From an uncultured Eubacterium sp. (GTDB taxonomy: Bacteria > Bacillota > Clostridia > Lachnospirales > Lachnospiraceae): 64,000 bases of DNA. Numbering within the stretch: position 1 is the first letter of the stretch; every line of letters begins with the position of its first letter. The DNA is taken from the NCBI GenBank assembly GCA_910589665.1, contig CAJUTR010000005.1, positions 96,865-160,864 of the forward strand. Reading direction: 5' to 3'. A model generated the notes under the pieces. That model was not told the origin of the DNA. It saw nothing but the letters and a program-made list of their open reading frames with translations, and did no database searches. Of this stretch, positions 17,975 to 26,395 are shown one piece after another. The translations under genes were made by a program, and so were the position numbers.

Positions 17975-18829
17975 ATGAACCATACACTATTTTACCAGGA
18001 CTTTAACCACTACCGATGCCTGGAATCCGTCGAAAAAAATTCACATGAACTGTATCTTTGCTACTGCGGAAAACAGGAATGCCCTCCGTCCCACGAATTT
18101 GGGCCGGCTACCCGTACCGAATTTCTGCTGCACATCGTATTGGATGGCAAAGGAACATTTTCCACCCCGTCTCATACGTATGAACTGGAAAAAAACTCTA
18201 TTTTTTTGATTTATCCAAATCAAACTACCTACTATCAGGCAGATGCCGATGATCCGTGGACTTATGTCTGGATTGGGTTCAATGGCCCGAAAGCCGAAAC
18301 TCTTTTGCGTTATGCCGGATTTACACCGGAACAACAGACGGCGTTCCTGCCGGACACGGCCCCCTATGAGACAGCCGTCCACGGCATCCTGACTTCATGT
18401 CAATTAAACCTTTCCAGTGAACTGCGCCGCTCACAATATCTGTACGCGTTTGTCGCACAGCTGGCAGACGACCTGCATCAGGCGCATCCGGGCGTCCCTG
18501 AATTCTCCTATCCCGGCAGCACATATGTCAGATATGCGCTGGACTATATCGAACACCATTACGGACAGCGTATCAAAGTCTCCGATATCGCGAATTACGT
18601 AGGGATCAGCCGGGCCCACTTAACGAACTGCTTTAATAAAGAACTAAAACTCTCTCCGCGCGAATACCTGATCAATTACCGGATGAACAAGGCAAAAGAC
18701 CTTTTGACGACAACCGCCCTTCCGATCAATCAGATCGCTTCTTCCGTAGGATATGAGGATCCGCTCTCTTTTTCAAAAGCGTTTAAACTCGTTACTGGCT
18801 TATCCCCTAAGTCCTATCGCGAAAACTGA
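17975..18829 (+). CDS. AraC-family transcriptional regulator (284 aa)
   Basis: This is a sugar-responsive regulator of the AraC/XylS family. Residues 1-150 form a cupin-like ligand-binding and dimerisation domain (a glycine-containing barrel around FLLHIVLDGKGTF and IFLIYPNQTTYYQA). The last 100 residues hold the two helix-turn-helix motifs (VSDIANYVGISRAHLTNCF and INQIASSVGYEDPLSFSKAF, ending GLSPKSYR). It is divergent from the secreted GH97 gene with 186 bases between the starts, the classical arrangement of a local activator and its target glycosidase. GGGGGG lies eight bases before the start. The gene ends four bases before the convergent permease gene, with no terminator visible between them. 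Confidence 0.94.
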   Translation: MNHTLFYQDFNHYRCLESVEKNSHELYLCYCGKQECPPSHEFGPATRTEFLLHIVLDGKGTFSTPSHTYELEKNSIFLIYPNQTTYYQADADDPWTYVWIGFNGPKAETLLRYAGFTPEQQTAFLPDTAPYETAVHGILTSCQLNLSSELRRSQYLYAFVAQLADDLHQAHPGVPEFSYPGSTYVRYALDYIEHHYGQRIKVSDIANYVGISRAHLTNCFNKELKLSPREYLINYRMNKAKDLLTTTALPINQIASSVGYEDPLSFSKAFKLVTGLSPKSYREN

Positions 18830-18833
18830 CGCC

Positions 18834-20228
18834 TCAAAACGATTCCCGCAGCTTTTCCCTGCACGCCAAAAAAATAAGCCTCTCGCCTTCCGTGATGTGC
18901 TCCATCCTTCTTTCCGCGCAATAAGACAGTTCCTTTTCTATCAATAACTGCTCCACCATTTTAGACGCGGATCGTTCCGTGTCCCCCTGTGCCAGCAGGA
19001 TTGCTTTTAAGTTATTACAAAGCGTCAGGTCATCTATATAAAGATGTTTTACATCCGACGCCAAAAGTGAATTCATCCCCTCTCTCTTTATGCGCTTTTT
19101 AAAGATCAAGACAAACACTCTAAAACAAACGACACCTGCCGCCGCGTACAAAACAGCTGCCACGGCCGGAATATACGCGTGCATGCGCCAAAAACCATCG
19201 AAGTTATTCGGCATCAAATAAGCGCTGCACGAAAGAACCCAGCCTGCGGCCCATAAACGGAATTGGATGACGCCATACCGTTTAGTCAGCACTCCCATAT
19301 CAAAACCGATATATGTAAAATAGGCCAGTTCTCTTTTGCTCCTATCAAGCAGATAGCGGTACCAAAACAGTATAAACAAGACGGCGAGCACCCAAAACAC
19401 GACGATCACACTGATCGGGAAATACCCCACGACATTGTGAAACCCGCCATACGATTTTAAAATATCCGCCACTGACACGATTCTGTCCGAGGCAGCCTTC
19501 CCGATCTGCAGGTTCTGCCATTCCTCCTCGGATGCACGGAAAAATACGCCAGCCGCTCCGTCATAACAATTCTCATCCGCCCATTCTTTCCCCGGATGTA
19601 CGAGGCAGAAATTAGGCTTATTCCCCCATATCGTAGTTGCCCCGCTGCTAGAGCTCCATATATCCCCCGCCCCAACAGCCTCATATTTACCGGTTCCCGA
19701 CACCGCCCGGAAAAATACAGACTCCTGGTCCAGCACGCCTACTACGGTAAACGCTGTTTTCTCTACCACGCGCCCCGCGGATACGGAATAGTTATCATAG
19801 CAGTCAATCTCCACCTTACTGCCAACCGGGTATTTTTTCGCCAATCCGCGGGAAACTATGACTTCATTTACGTCACGTTCTGAGAAACCATCTCCCTCAA
19901 TAAGCGGATAATCAAATTTCTGCCAGGCCTCATTTGAATACTGAAACACATCAAATAAATATAACGTCCGGATCTGCCGCATGGGCAGCGTTTCGAGATT
20001 TTCCTCGATATAGGCCTGTACAGCATCGGTCTCCGACTGTGCCTCATAGCTCCTGTAATAATACCAGTCCTCCTCCATACGCATCAGAGGATCCCACTGC
20101 AGCTGACTGGCCTCCTTACAAAAAAACTGGTACTGTGTGAACATACCGACGATTCCCAGAACGAGTACAAGCGTCCCAGTAAACAATTTACTTTTCCTAA
20201 AAAAGCACTTCCTCAAATCTCCCCACAT
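18834..20228 (-). CDS. FtsX/MacB-like ABC permease without partner ATPase (464 aa)
   Basis: This is a membrane protein resembling one half of a MacB/FtsX-type permease. A first membrane helix (residues 13-33) is followed by a long extracytoplasmic domain of about 210 residues (MacB_PCD-like, with VIVSRGLAKKYPVGSKVEID and FTVVGVLDQ). Three further hydrophobic segments (about 260-390) and a soluble C-terminal tail of about 70 residues complete it. No ATP-binding cassette gene lies beside it on either side, which is unusual. The tail is not typical for MacB. The start at 20228 is chosen for AGGGGAGCG upstream; the reading open from 20291 adds about 20 residues without a site. The transported substrate or signalling partner is unknown. 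Confidence 0.7.
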   Translation of the reverse strand: MWGDLRKCFFRKSKLFTGTLVLVLGIVGMFTQYQFFCKEASQLQWDPLMRMEEDWYYYRSYEAQSETDAVQAYIEENLETLPMRQIRTLYLFDVFQYSNEAWQKFDYPLIEGDGFSERDVNEVIVSRGLAKKYPVGSKVEIDCYDNYSVSAGRVVEKTAFTVVGVLDQESVFFRAVSGTGKYEAVGAGDIWSSSSGATTIWGNKPNFCLVHPGKEWADENCYDGAAGVFFRASEEEWQNLQIGKAASDRIVSVADILKSYGGFHNVVGYFPISVIVVFWVLAVLFILFWYRYLLDRSKRELAYFTYIGFDMGVLTKRYGVIQFRLWAAGWVLSCSAYLMPNNFDGFWRMHAYIPAVAAVLYAAAGVVCFRVFVLIFKKRIKREGMNSLLASDVKHLYIDDLTLCNNLKAILLAQGDTERSASKMVEQLLIEKELSYCAERRMEHITEGERLIFLACREKLRESF

Positions 20229-20312
20229 ATGTATTTCGCTCCCCTTTTGTGTATATACCATCATTCTATCATCAAAAGTTCGTCTTTTCAATATATTTCA
20301 GGTCAGGTCCCG

Positions 20313-20357
20313 CCAAAACAAAATACCGGCACAGCCAAAACTCTGCCGTGCCGGTAT
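20313..20357 (-). terminator. Terminator downstream of spoVAE
   Basis: A 10-bp stem (ATACCGGCAC / GTGCCGGTAT, 20323-20357) is followed on the minus strand by TTTGTTTTGG. It ends the spoVAD-spoVAE unit and isolates it from the permease gene. Confidence 0.85.
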
Positions 20358-20385
20358 CTGATCCTGAATTCGAGCATAACACTTC

Positions 20386-20739
20386 TCATGACATCTTCGG
20401 CTTGAATACGAGCGCCGCCAGGAAACTGATGATCAAAGCCCCTGATATCCCGACGGCGGCCTGCTCCAGACCACCGTAAAAAATACCGATGAATCCCTGG
20501 CTGTCCACTGCCTCTTTTACTCCCTTAAACAGCAGATGCCCAAAACCAATGAGGGGCACAGTCGCCCCCGCTTTCGCCCACTCGGCAAACGGCTCGTATA
20601 AACGCACAGCGCTCAGTACGGCGCCCGTACAAACAAGCATTACCATGATGCGTCCCGGCAGCAGCTTCGTATTATCCATAATGAGCTGCACGATGGCGCA
20701 GATCGCGCCGCCGATCAGAAATGTGATCAGATAATCCAT
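20386..20739 (-). CDS. spoVAE: Stage V sporulation protein AE (117 aa)
   Basis: This is a subunit of the SpoVA channel in the inner membrane of the forespore, which moves calcium-dipicolinate into the spore and releases it on germination. The protein is almost entirely hydrophobic, with four membrane segments. It has the family landmarks FLIGGAICAIVQLIMDNTKL at the N terminus, GATVPLIGFGHLLFKGV in the middle and GALIISFLAALVFKP at the end. The length is normal. It lies 19 bases after spoVAD on the same strand and is followed by a strong terminator. The presence of spoVA genes shows that the host lineage forms endospores. Confidence 0.96.
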   Translation of the reverse strand: MDYLITFLIGGAICAIVQLIMDNTKLLPGRIMVMLVCTGAVLSAVRLYEPFAEWAKAGATVPLIGFGHLLFKGVKEAVDSQGFIGIFYGGLEQAAVGISGALIISFLAALVFKPKMS

Positions 20740-20758
20740 CTCCTTTGTTCCCTCCTCT

Positions 20759-21799
20759 CTAGTCCTTTTTTATTTCTAACATAATGCCGTGCGCAATACC
20801 CGGCACAGAATTTCCTTCATTAAAACTGACTGTGGAGAGAAGCGCGCCCGTCGGTACAAACAGCACCCTCCTCCAGTCTCGCTTCCTCATCTTGTGCAGG
20901 ATATATCCGGTCAGCGTGATCGCGCTGCACCCGCAGCCGCTCCCACCGGCATTTGTATCCTGTTCCTCGTTAAAATAAATTTCGGTTCCACAATCCATAT
21001 GCTGTTTGTCAATGTCATACCCATATCCCAATAACATATCCTTCAAAATCCGCTGCCCGATCGTGCCCAGGTCACCGGTAATGATCTTATCGTAGTAATC
21101 CGGCTGTATGCCGAAATCCTTGAAATTATTGAGAATGCAGTCACAGGCCGCCGGAGCCATGCACGCCCCCATATTCATACTGTCCTTAATGCCATAATCC
21201 GTTATGATTCCGGTTGTGATCCCCTTGATCTCCACATAACTCGTCTCTTTCCGTTTCCAGTTCCCATTCCCTCTGCCCAGAACGACAGCTCCGCTGCCTG
21301 TCACTGTCCATGTAGAAGAATACGGCCTCTGGTTGCCATACGCCAGCGGAAACCGGAACTGTTTTTCCGCGCTCGCAAAGTGGCTGGAAGTCAGCGCCAC
21401 GACATATTCCGCGAAACCGCCCTCTACGAGCATGGATCCGATCCCCATCGATTCGCCCATCGTCGAACAGGCGCCATACACGCCGAACATAGGAATATTA
21501 AAATTCATAATGCCAAATGAGGTTGCGATCAACTGGCCAAGCAGGTCTCCCGCGATGATATAACGGATATCCTCCGGTTCAAGTCCCGCATTCCGGATCG
21601 CGATATCCGCCGCGATGTGCTGCATCTTACTCTCCGCCTCTTCCCATGTATTTCCGCCAAAAAGAGGATCCGTCTCCACGATATCAAAATATTTGCCAAA
21701 CGCGCCGTTTCCCTCCTTTTCACCTGCCACGGACGCAGCGCCGACGATACAGGGCGGGATTTCAAACTGGACGCTCCTTCTTCCAACTGTTTTATCCAT
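20759..21799 (-). CDS. spoVAD: Stage V sporulation protein AD (346 aa)
   Basis: This is the soluble SpoVA component with a thiolase/ketosynthase-like fold that binds dipicolinic acid. Recognisable regions are FEIPPCIVGAASVAGEKEG at the start, GPLFG-type DPLFGGNTWEEAESKMQ, the ACSTMGESMGIGSMLVEGG stretch (the cysteine sits where the thiolase nucleophile would be), TGSGAVVLG, GACMAPAACDCI and GDLGTIGQRILKDML. The length is typical. It heads a two-gene unit with spoVAE. The usual first gene, spoVAC, is absent here: a terminator for secDF lies directly upstream. spoVAC would have to be elsewhere. A GAGGG site precedes the start. Confidence 0.97.
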   Translation of the reverse strand: MDKTVGRRSVQFEIPPCIVGAASVAGEKEGNGAFGKYFDIVETDPLFGGNTWEEAESKMQHIAADIAIRNAGLEPEDIRYIIAGDLLGQLIATSFGIMNFNIPMFGVYGACSTMGESMGIGSMLVEGGFAEYVVALTSSHFASAEKQFRFPLAYGNQRPYSSTWTVTGSGAVVLGRGNGNWKRKETSYVEIKGITTGIITDYGIKDSMNMGACMAPAACDCILNNFKDFGIQPDYYDKIITGDLGTIGQRILKDMLLGYGYDIDKQHMDCGTEIYFNEEQDTNAGGSGCGCSAITLTGYILHKMRKRDWRRVLFVPTGALLSTVSFNEGNSVPGIAHGIMLEIKKD

Positions 21800-21840
21800 A
21801 ACTTCCCTCTTTTCCTACCTTTCCTTTGCGGCACCTGCAC

Positions 21841-21887
21841 AAAAAAATAAGGTGCCCATACCATTTTGACTTAGTATGCGCACCTTA
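21841..21887 (-). terminator. Terminator of secDF
   Basis: On the minus strand AAGGTGCGCATAC pairs, with one mismatch, with GTATGGGCACCTT across a 13-base loop, followed by ATTTTTTT. It lies about 30 bases beyond the secDF stop and upstream of spoVAD. Confidence 0.88.
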
Positions 21888-21915
21888 CTGAATTTATATA
21901 CGATGTATCAACATT

Positions 21916-24141
21916 CTATTTCTTTGATTTTTTACTCATTTTGTTCAGGAAGAACCAAATCGTTCCCGCCAGACATACGGAAGAATAACAACCGGAAACA
22001 ATACCGGCAATGAGCGGTATCGCGAACTGGCGAACCGAATCCACTCCGAGCACCGCAAGTACAACGACCATGATCAGCGTCGTAATGGACGTATTGATAC
22101 TTCTGCTCAACGTCTGCGTAATACTGTCATTTACGACATTCGCAACCTCCGCGCGGCTTCCTGCCGTCTTCCGGTTCTCACGCACACGGTCAAATACGAC
22201 GATCGTTGCGTTGATCGAATATCCGACGATCGTAAGCATACAGGCGATAAATGTACTTCCGACTGAAATAAACGCACTTCCGACCGCATAAACCATCAAT
22301 ACCACGATGACATCATGGATCAGGGCAATAACAGAACTTGCACCAAACGCAAGGTTCTTAAACCGGATCCAAATATAGATCAGCATACAGATCGCCGCGA
22401 TCACAACGGCGATGACCGCATCTGTCTTCATCTCATTACTTACGGATGCCGAAATCGTCTCGATCTCAATATTTTCCTTCGCCACATTGTACTTCGTACC
22501 GAGATCAGCCACAACCTGCTTTTGCTGGTCTTCCGTCAGGTCAGTCGTGCGGACAATCAGTGTCCTCTCACCAGCGACGTCTGAAATCTCTGCGTCCGAT
22601 AATCCTGCGGACTGCTTGACTGCCTCCGTCACTTCATTTTTAAATTCATCGCTCGCATTTCCGCTGCCGTCAAATCCTTCGGCCCCTTCATCAAATGTGA
22701 TCGATGTGGACGAACCGCCCATAAAGTCAAGGCTGTAATTCAATATCTGACCGCTCTGTACTTTATTAAAGATCAGGCCGCCGATGCAGAGCGCGAACAG
22801 GATGCCCGAAATCACAACGTACTTTTTGAAATTGCCGACAAAATTGATCGATTTTCTCTCCTTCTGCGTACCGAACCATTTGGCGTCGTCCAGTCCTAAC
22901 GCAACAAATCCGTACAACAGCCATCTCGTAATAAAGATTGCCGTAAACATCGAAAGGATAATACCGATCGCCAGCGTCTGGGCAAATCCCATCACCGTAC
23001 CGGAACCTTTTATATAAAGCACAACAGCCGCGATCAACGTCGTCACATTACCATCGATGATCGCCGACAACGCCTTCTCAAAACCAATCTTGATCGAAGA
23101 CCGCACGGTCTTTCCTGTCGCGATTTCTTCCCGTATCCTCGTAAAGATGATACAGTTCGCGTCCACCGCCATACCGATCGCCAAGATAACACCAGCAATG
23201 CCCGGCAGCGTAAGCGTCACATTCAGTCCGTTCAGCGCAAGCAGTGTTGCCGCCACGTAGAGCGCCAGTGCCAAAGACGCCGCCACACCCGGAATGCGGT
23301 ACATCACGATCATAAACAGGATGACGAGGATCAGACCGATCACACCGGCGATCAAACTCGTCTCTAATGAAGTAATACCAAGCTTCGCTCCAACGATGTT
23401 AGAACGGATATTTTTCAATTCCAGCGGAAGTGCGCCGATACGAAGCGTCGCTGCCATATCCTCTGCATCCGAGAATTTCTCAAAACTACCGGAAACGATG
23501 GCGACACCGTCTGTGATCGCCGTCTGGATCTGCGGAGAGGAAACTTCTTTTCCATCATAAATGATGGACAGGTTCGCACCAACATTTTCCGATGTCACTT
23601 CTCCAAACTTCTTCGCGCCTTTACCGGTAAAGGTAATCTTGACCACGTTTTCGTTCGCTCCTGAACTCTGCTGCTGCGTCGTCGCCTCAGCATCCGAGAT
23701 CATGGAACCGTCCAAAAGAACCTTTTCCTTATCATAAGTAGCTTCTTTTGTCGTTTCGTCAATCGTACAGTCACTTAGCATGACAAATTCCAAAGACCCG
23801 GCTTTTCCGAGCTTGTCCAGCACGGCCTGCGGATCGTCCACATCTGGAACGTCTACCGTCACGCGGTTACTTCCCTCCTGATATACCGATGCTTCCGTGC
23901 TCTCATTTTCCACACGCTTCTGCATCTTATAAACAGTATCGTTCATTTCCCGCGCTGTTGGGTTCTCTTTCGTCGCTTCATACGTAACGCTGACACCACC
24001 GGCAAGATCCAAACCAAGACGGATGTTTTTCGCGCTCAACGCATGGCCCTGTCCGATACCAACATACGCAACCACTCCCATGGCGGCGGTCACAAGAAGT
24101 ATGAGTAATATCTGAAGAAAGCCTTTTACCTTACTATTCAT
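21916..24141 (-). CDS. secDF: Fused protein-export subunit SecDF (741 aa)
   Basis: This is a membrane protein that uses the proton gradient to pull exported proteins out of the SecYEG channel. SecD and SecF are fused in one chain of about 740 residues with twelve membrane segments. The SecD half shows a first helix (FLQILLILLVTAAMGVVAYV), RLGLDLAGGVSVTYEA, the periplasmic P1 region, and GMAVDANCIIFTRIREE within its membrane block. The SecF half starts near residue 425 with FNKVQSGQILNYSLDFMGG, and has ATIVVFDRVRENRK near the end. Both halves therefore keep the conserved Asp and Arg residues of the RND-type proton relay. A good promoter lies upstream and a terminator downstream, so the gene stands alone. 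Confidence 0.97.
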   Translation of the reverse strand: MNSKVKGFLQILLILLVTAAMGVVAYVGIGQGHALSAKNIRLGLDLAGGVSVTYEATKENPTAREMNDTVYKMQKRVENESTEASVYQEGSNRVTVDVPDVDDPQAVLDKLGKAGSLEFVMLSDCTIDETTKEATYDKEKVLLDGSMISDAEATTQQQSSGANENVVKITFTGKGAKKFGEVTSENVGANLSIIYDGKEVSSPQIQTAITDGVAIVSGSFEKFSDAEDMAATLRIGALPLELKNIRSNIVGAKLGITSLETSLIAGVIGLILVILFMIVMYRIPGVAASLALALYVAATLLALNGLNVTLTLPGIAGVILAIGMAVDANCIIFTRIREEIATGKTVRSSIKIGFEKALSAIIDGNVTTLIAAVVLYIKGSGTVMGFAQTLAIGIILSMFTAIFITRWLLYGFVALGLDDAKWFGTQKERKSINFVGNFKKYVVISGILFALCIGGLIFNKVQSGQILNYSLDFMGGSSTSITFDEGAEGFDGSGNASDEFKNEVTEAVKQSAGLSDAEISDVAGERTLIVRTTDLTEDQQKQVVADLGTKYNVAKENIEIETISASVSNEMKTDAVIAVVIAAICMLIYIWIRFKNLAFGASSVIALIHDVIVVLMVYAVGSAFISVGSTFIACMLTIVGYSINATIVVFDRVRENRKTAGSRAEVANVVNDSITQTLSRSINTSITTLIMVVVLAVLGVDSVRQFAIPLIAGIVSGCYSSVCLAGTIWFFLNKMSKKSKK

Positions 24142-24176
24142 TACGAAAATCTCCTTTTCTAAAAATGTACCTAAAA

Positions 24177-24205
24177 ATTATAGCATAAACAGGCGCTTAC
24201 ATCAA
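24177..24205 (-). promoter_or_regulatory. secDF promoter
   Basis: On the minus strand TTGATG (24200-24205) and TATAAT (24177-24182) are separated by exactly 17 bases, about 35 bases upstream of the secDF start. This matches a vegetative sigma-A promoter. Confidence 0.8.
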
Positions 24206-24254
24206 GCAGAAAATAAATTTTCTAGCGGTGATTGCTTCTTCTCTATTCATTTCC

Positions 24255-24959
24255 CTATCCATTTGCATTTTCAAATTTCCATTGAAAATATGCCTCTTGG
24301 AACTCTTTGTATCGTTTTCTGCTGACGGGAATCGTTTTCCCGTCACTCATGTGGATATCCCTTGTGCTAAAGTCTATGACATGGTCCATATTTACCAAAA
24401 AGGAGCGGTGGGTCTGGAAAAATCCCAATCCTTCTAATTTTGAAGCAAATACTTCCAGCTTATCCCGGAGCACAAACAGATCGGTTACGGTTTGGATCTT
24501 CAGGTTATGATCAACTGACTCAAAATACAAAATGTCCCGGCACCTCACTTTAACCTCACCATGTCTGGGAACGGGAAGCGATAGCAACTTCCATTGTCTC
24601 TGTTTCTTCTCTGCACTTCGAAGCGCCTCTTCCATTTCTTCGGGATGGAATTTATCCACGTAGCGGAACGCATTGACCAGATACCCCTTCCTGCTCATTT
24701 CCGTGTGGGTTGTCATGATAATCAGGATCACATCACCGTGACGCCCAGTATACTTTTCTGAAATGGCAAAGCCATCCTCCCCTGGCAGCTCAATATCCAT
24801 GAACAATATGTCATATTTGCGGTCTGCCTGCAGGAATGCTTCTCCGGTTTGGAAACAGTCGATTTCAGGTCGTTCTTTTTCTCTGTAGTATGTTTGTATT
24901 TCACGAATCGCAAACTGCTGCCATGTTTCTTCATCTTCTATTATTGCTATGCGTAACAT
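24255..24959 (-). CDS. LytTR-family response regulator, AgrA-like (234 aa)
   Basis: This is a response regulator of the AgrA/LytR type. Residues 1-120 form the receiver: RIAIIEDEE acidic pocket, phospho-acceptor in YDILFMDIELPGEDG, and the conserved Lys replaced by context FRYVDKFHP. Residues 140-234 form a LytTR DNA-binding domain (VRCRDILYFESVDHNLKI, GFFQTHRSFLVNMDHV). The start at 24959 has AGGGAG upstream; 24992 is an upstream alternative without a site. A 19-residue peptide gene lies 29 bases before it, and three BspA-like genes further upstream run in the same direction. The matching kinase is probably the GHKL sensor at 31-32.5 kb at the other end of the cluster. LytTR boxes upstream of the target genes were not identified by eye. 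Confidence 0.93.
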   Translation of the reverse strand: MLRIAIIEDEETWQQFAIREIQTYYREKERPEIDCFQTGEAFLQADRKYDILFMDIELPGEDGFAISEKYTGRHGDVILIIMTTHTEMSRKGYLVNAFRYVDKFHPEEMEEALRSAEKKQRQWKLLSLPVPRHGEVKVRCRDILYFESVDHNLKIQTVTDLFVLRDKLEVFASKLEGLGFFQTHRSFLVNMDHVIDFSTRDIHMSDGKTIPVSRKRYKEFQEAYFQWKFENANG

Positions 24960-24988
24960 ATGTTTCTCCCTATCACTTCGAACTCGGA

Positions 24989-25048
24989 TCACTTTCCTCC
25001 TATCATGCGCTTGATCCAGTCAAACCAGTTTGGAATAAATAAAACCAT
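24989..25048 (-). CDS. Putative 19-residue amphipathic micropeptide
   Basis: This is a tiny open frame (MVLFIPNWFDWIKRMIGGK) preceded by a strong AAAGGAGG site at good distance and placed 29 bases upstream of the LytTR regulator gene on the same strand. Hydrophobic and aromatic residues alternate with charged ones as in an amphipathic helix. It could be a signalling or membrane-active peptide, or a leader controlling translation of the regulator. It lacks the Cys/Ser thiolactone core of AgrD peptides and no agrB is present, so it is not a classical AgrD. The evidence is only the ribosome binding site, position and composition. Confidence 0.5.
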   Translation of the reverse strand: MVLFIPNWFDWIKRMIGGK

Positions 25049-25108
25049 CTTTCTTCCTCCTTTCGAATTTCGTATTTTGTTTGTTTCTCAGCATTACGGA
25101 CTCAGAAC

Positions 25109-26359
25109 TCAATTTTGAATGACGATGGGATTGCTCCACGGCGAAACCGAACTTTCATCTTTCGTCCGAAATTGCACGTAATACTTTTTACCCTTTTTCA
25201 AACCTTTTAACGTGACATTACCACGCCACAAGTTTTCCTTCCATATTAATTTTGACTTTTTCATTTTCTTATTATCGGCATAACGGATCTGTGCCGTACG
25301 ACAGTAAAAATATTCATATTTTTTACTGATTTCGTAACTGAACTTTCGCTTATTGCCGTTTATTTTTGTCAAATGATACCTGACCCAGATTGGGCGGAGC
25401 GTCAGATCCCCTCGAATATCACACAAATCATTGAGCCAGAGTTCATCCACGCTCCATCCATAGAAAAAGTATCCTTTTCGCTTTCCTTTGGTCGGAAGTG
25501 CTTTATCCTCCGTATACCGATAGCTTTTCGGAAGTTTTCCCTGGAACTTTCCCTGTAAGTCTTTATACTTGACCCGAAAGAGACGGCCCTTGCTCCTTGC
25601 CGTCTTTCCCGGTGACACGCTTGTGACTTTTTTTCCGTCCTGATACCAGAACAGGTCTTTATCCAGGTTTTGAATCGGGATGCTTACATTTGAATGGTTG
25701 ACGATCGTCTTCATAAAGCGATCGTCCTTGAACGCCGACTTTGCGATTTTTGGTGCACCACCGCGGAATTCGATTTCTTTCAGATTAAGACAATCCGCAA
25801 AGGCCCCTTTGAAAATTGTCTTGAGATTTTCTCCAAAAACAACCTTTTCCAAATTGCCACATCCCTCAAATGCCCGTTCACCGACCTCCTCCACATTTTT
25901 CAAGTCGATACTCCTTATACGGGTAACGTCAAAAGCACATTTTCCAACCTTTCTAATTGAGTCTGAAAAAGAAATATTGCTAAGATTGGTTGTAGAAAAT
26001 GCTCTCTCTCCAATCTCCACTACATCCGGCCCAAAAACAACCTCTTTTATACCCCGAAAATAAAAAGCTTCGTCAACGACAGCGGTTACCCCTTTTTCAA
26101 TGACTACTTTTGTGTCATAGAACGTAATGTCACCATATTTGGCATCATAATCTTCACTCCCATGCATCCATGGTGCGGATGTCATCGCCCCATTTCCACT
26201 TACCCGGAACACTTCCTCTTCGCTGTCATAGTTCCAGTATACATCTTCACCGCATTTACCGCTATAGGTCTCGGCCTGAACCGTTTCTGCCACTCCGAAC
26301 AGGGCAGCACTGACAAGCAGTATAAAACACATCGTCGTTATCCGGATATAGTTATTCAT
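25109..26359 (-). CDS. BspA-like leucine-rich surface protein, copy A (416 aa)
   Basis: This is a secreted leucine-rich repeat protein of the BspA/LRR_5 type. A signal peptide (residues 1-29, ending VQAETY) precedes a short domain (CGEDVYWNYDSEEE...GNGAMTSAPW). About four to five LRR_5 repeats follow over residues 75-205 (patterns such as VVEIGERAFSTTNLSNISF and VEEVGERAFEGCGNLEKVVF). A middle region has a GKTARSKGRLFRVKYKDLQG stretch, then a repeat-like GKRKGYFFYGWSVDE, and a fibronectin III-like C terminus (GKKYYVQFRTKDESSVSPWS). There is no LPxTG anchor. Its C-terminal half is nearly identical at DNA level to copy C, while its N-terminal half is the most divergent of the three. It probably binds host or microbial surfaces or glycans. 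Confidence 0.85.
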   Translation of the reverse strand: MNNYIRITTMCFILLVSAALFGVAETVQAETYSGKCGEDVYWNYDSEEEVFRVSGNGAMTSAPWMHGSEDYDAKYGDITFYDTKVVIEKGVTAVVDEAFYFRGIKEVVFGPDVVEIGERAFSTTNLSNISFSDSIRKVGKCAFDVTRIRSIDLKNVEEVGERAFEGCGNLEKVVFGENLKTIFKGAFADCLNLKEIEFRGGAPKIAKSAFKDDRFMKTIVNHSNVSIPIQNLDKDLFWYQDGKKVTSVSPGKTARSKGRLFRVKYKDLQGKFQGKLPKSYRYTEDKALPTKGKRKGYFFYGWSVDELWLNDLCDIRGDLTLRPIWVRYHLTKINGNKRKFSYEISKKYEYFYCRTAQIRYADNKKMKKSKLIWKENLWRGNVTLKGLKKGKKYYVQFRTKDESSVSPWSNPIVIQN

Positions 26360-26395
26360 TCGACCAACCCCTTTTCTACTTAGCTTTTTTCAGAC

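Noticed and set aside
20298..20310. AGGTCAGGTCC resembling the conserved loop of signal recognition particle RNA
   Set aside because: The GGAAGGAAGCAG half and the surrounding stem are absent; the match is chance next to a terminator.
24255..25048. Micropeptide as a classical AgrD autoinducer
   Set aside because: No Cys/Ser ring motif, no charged AgrB recognition tail and no agrB gene in the window.
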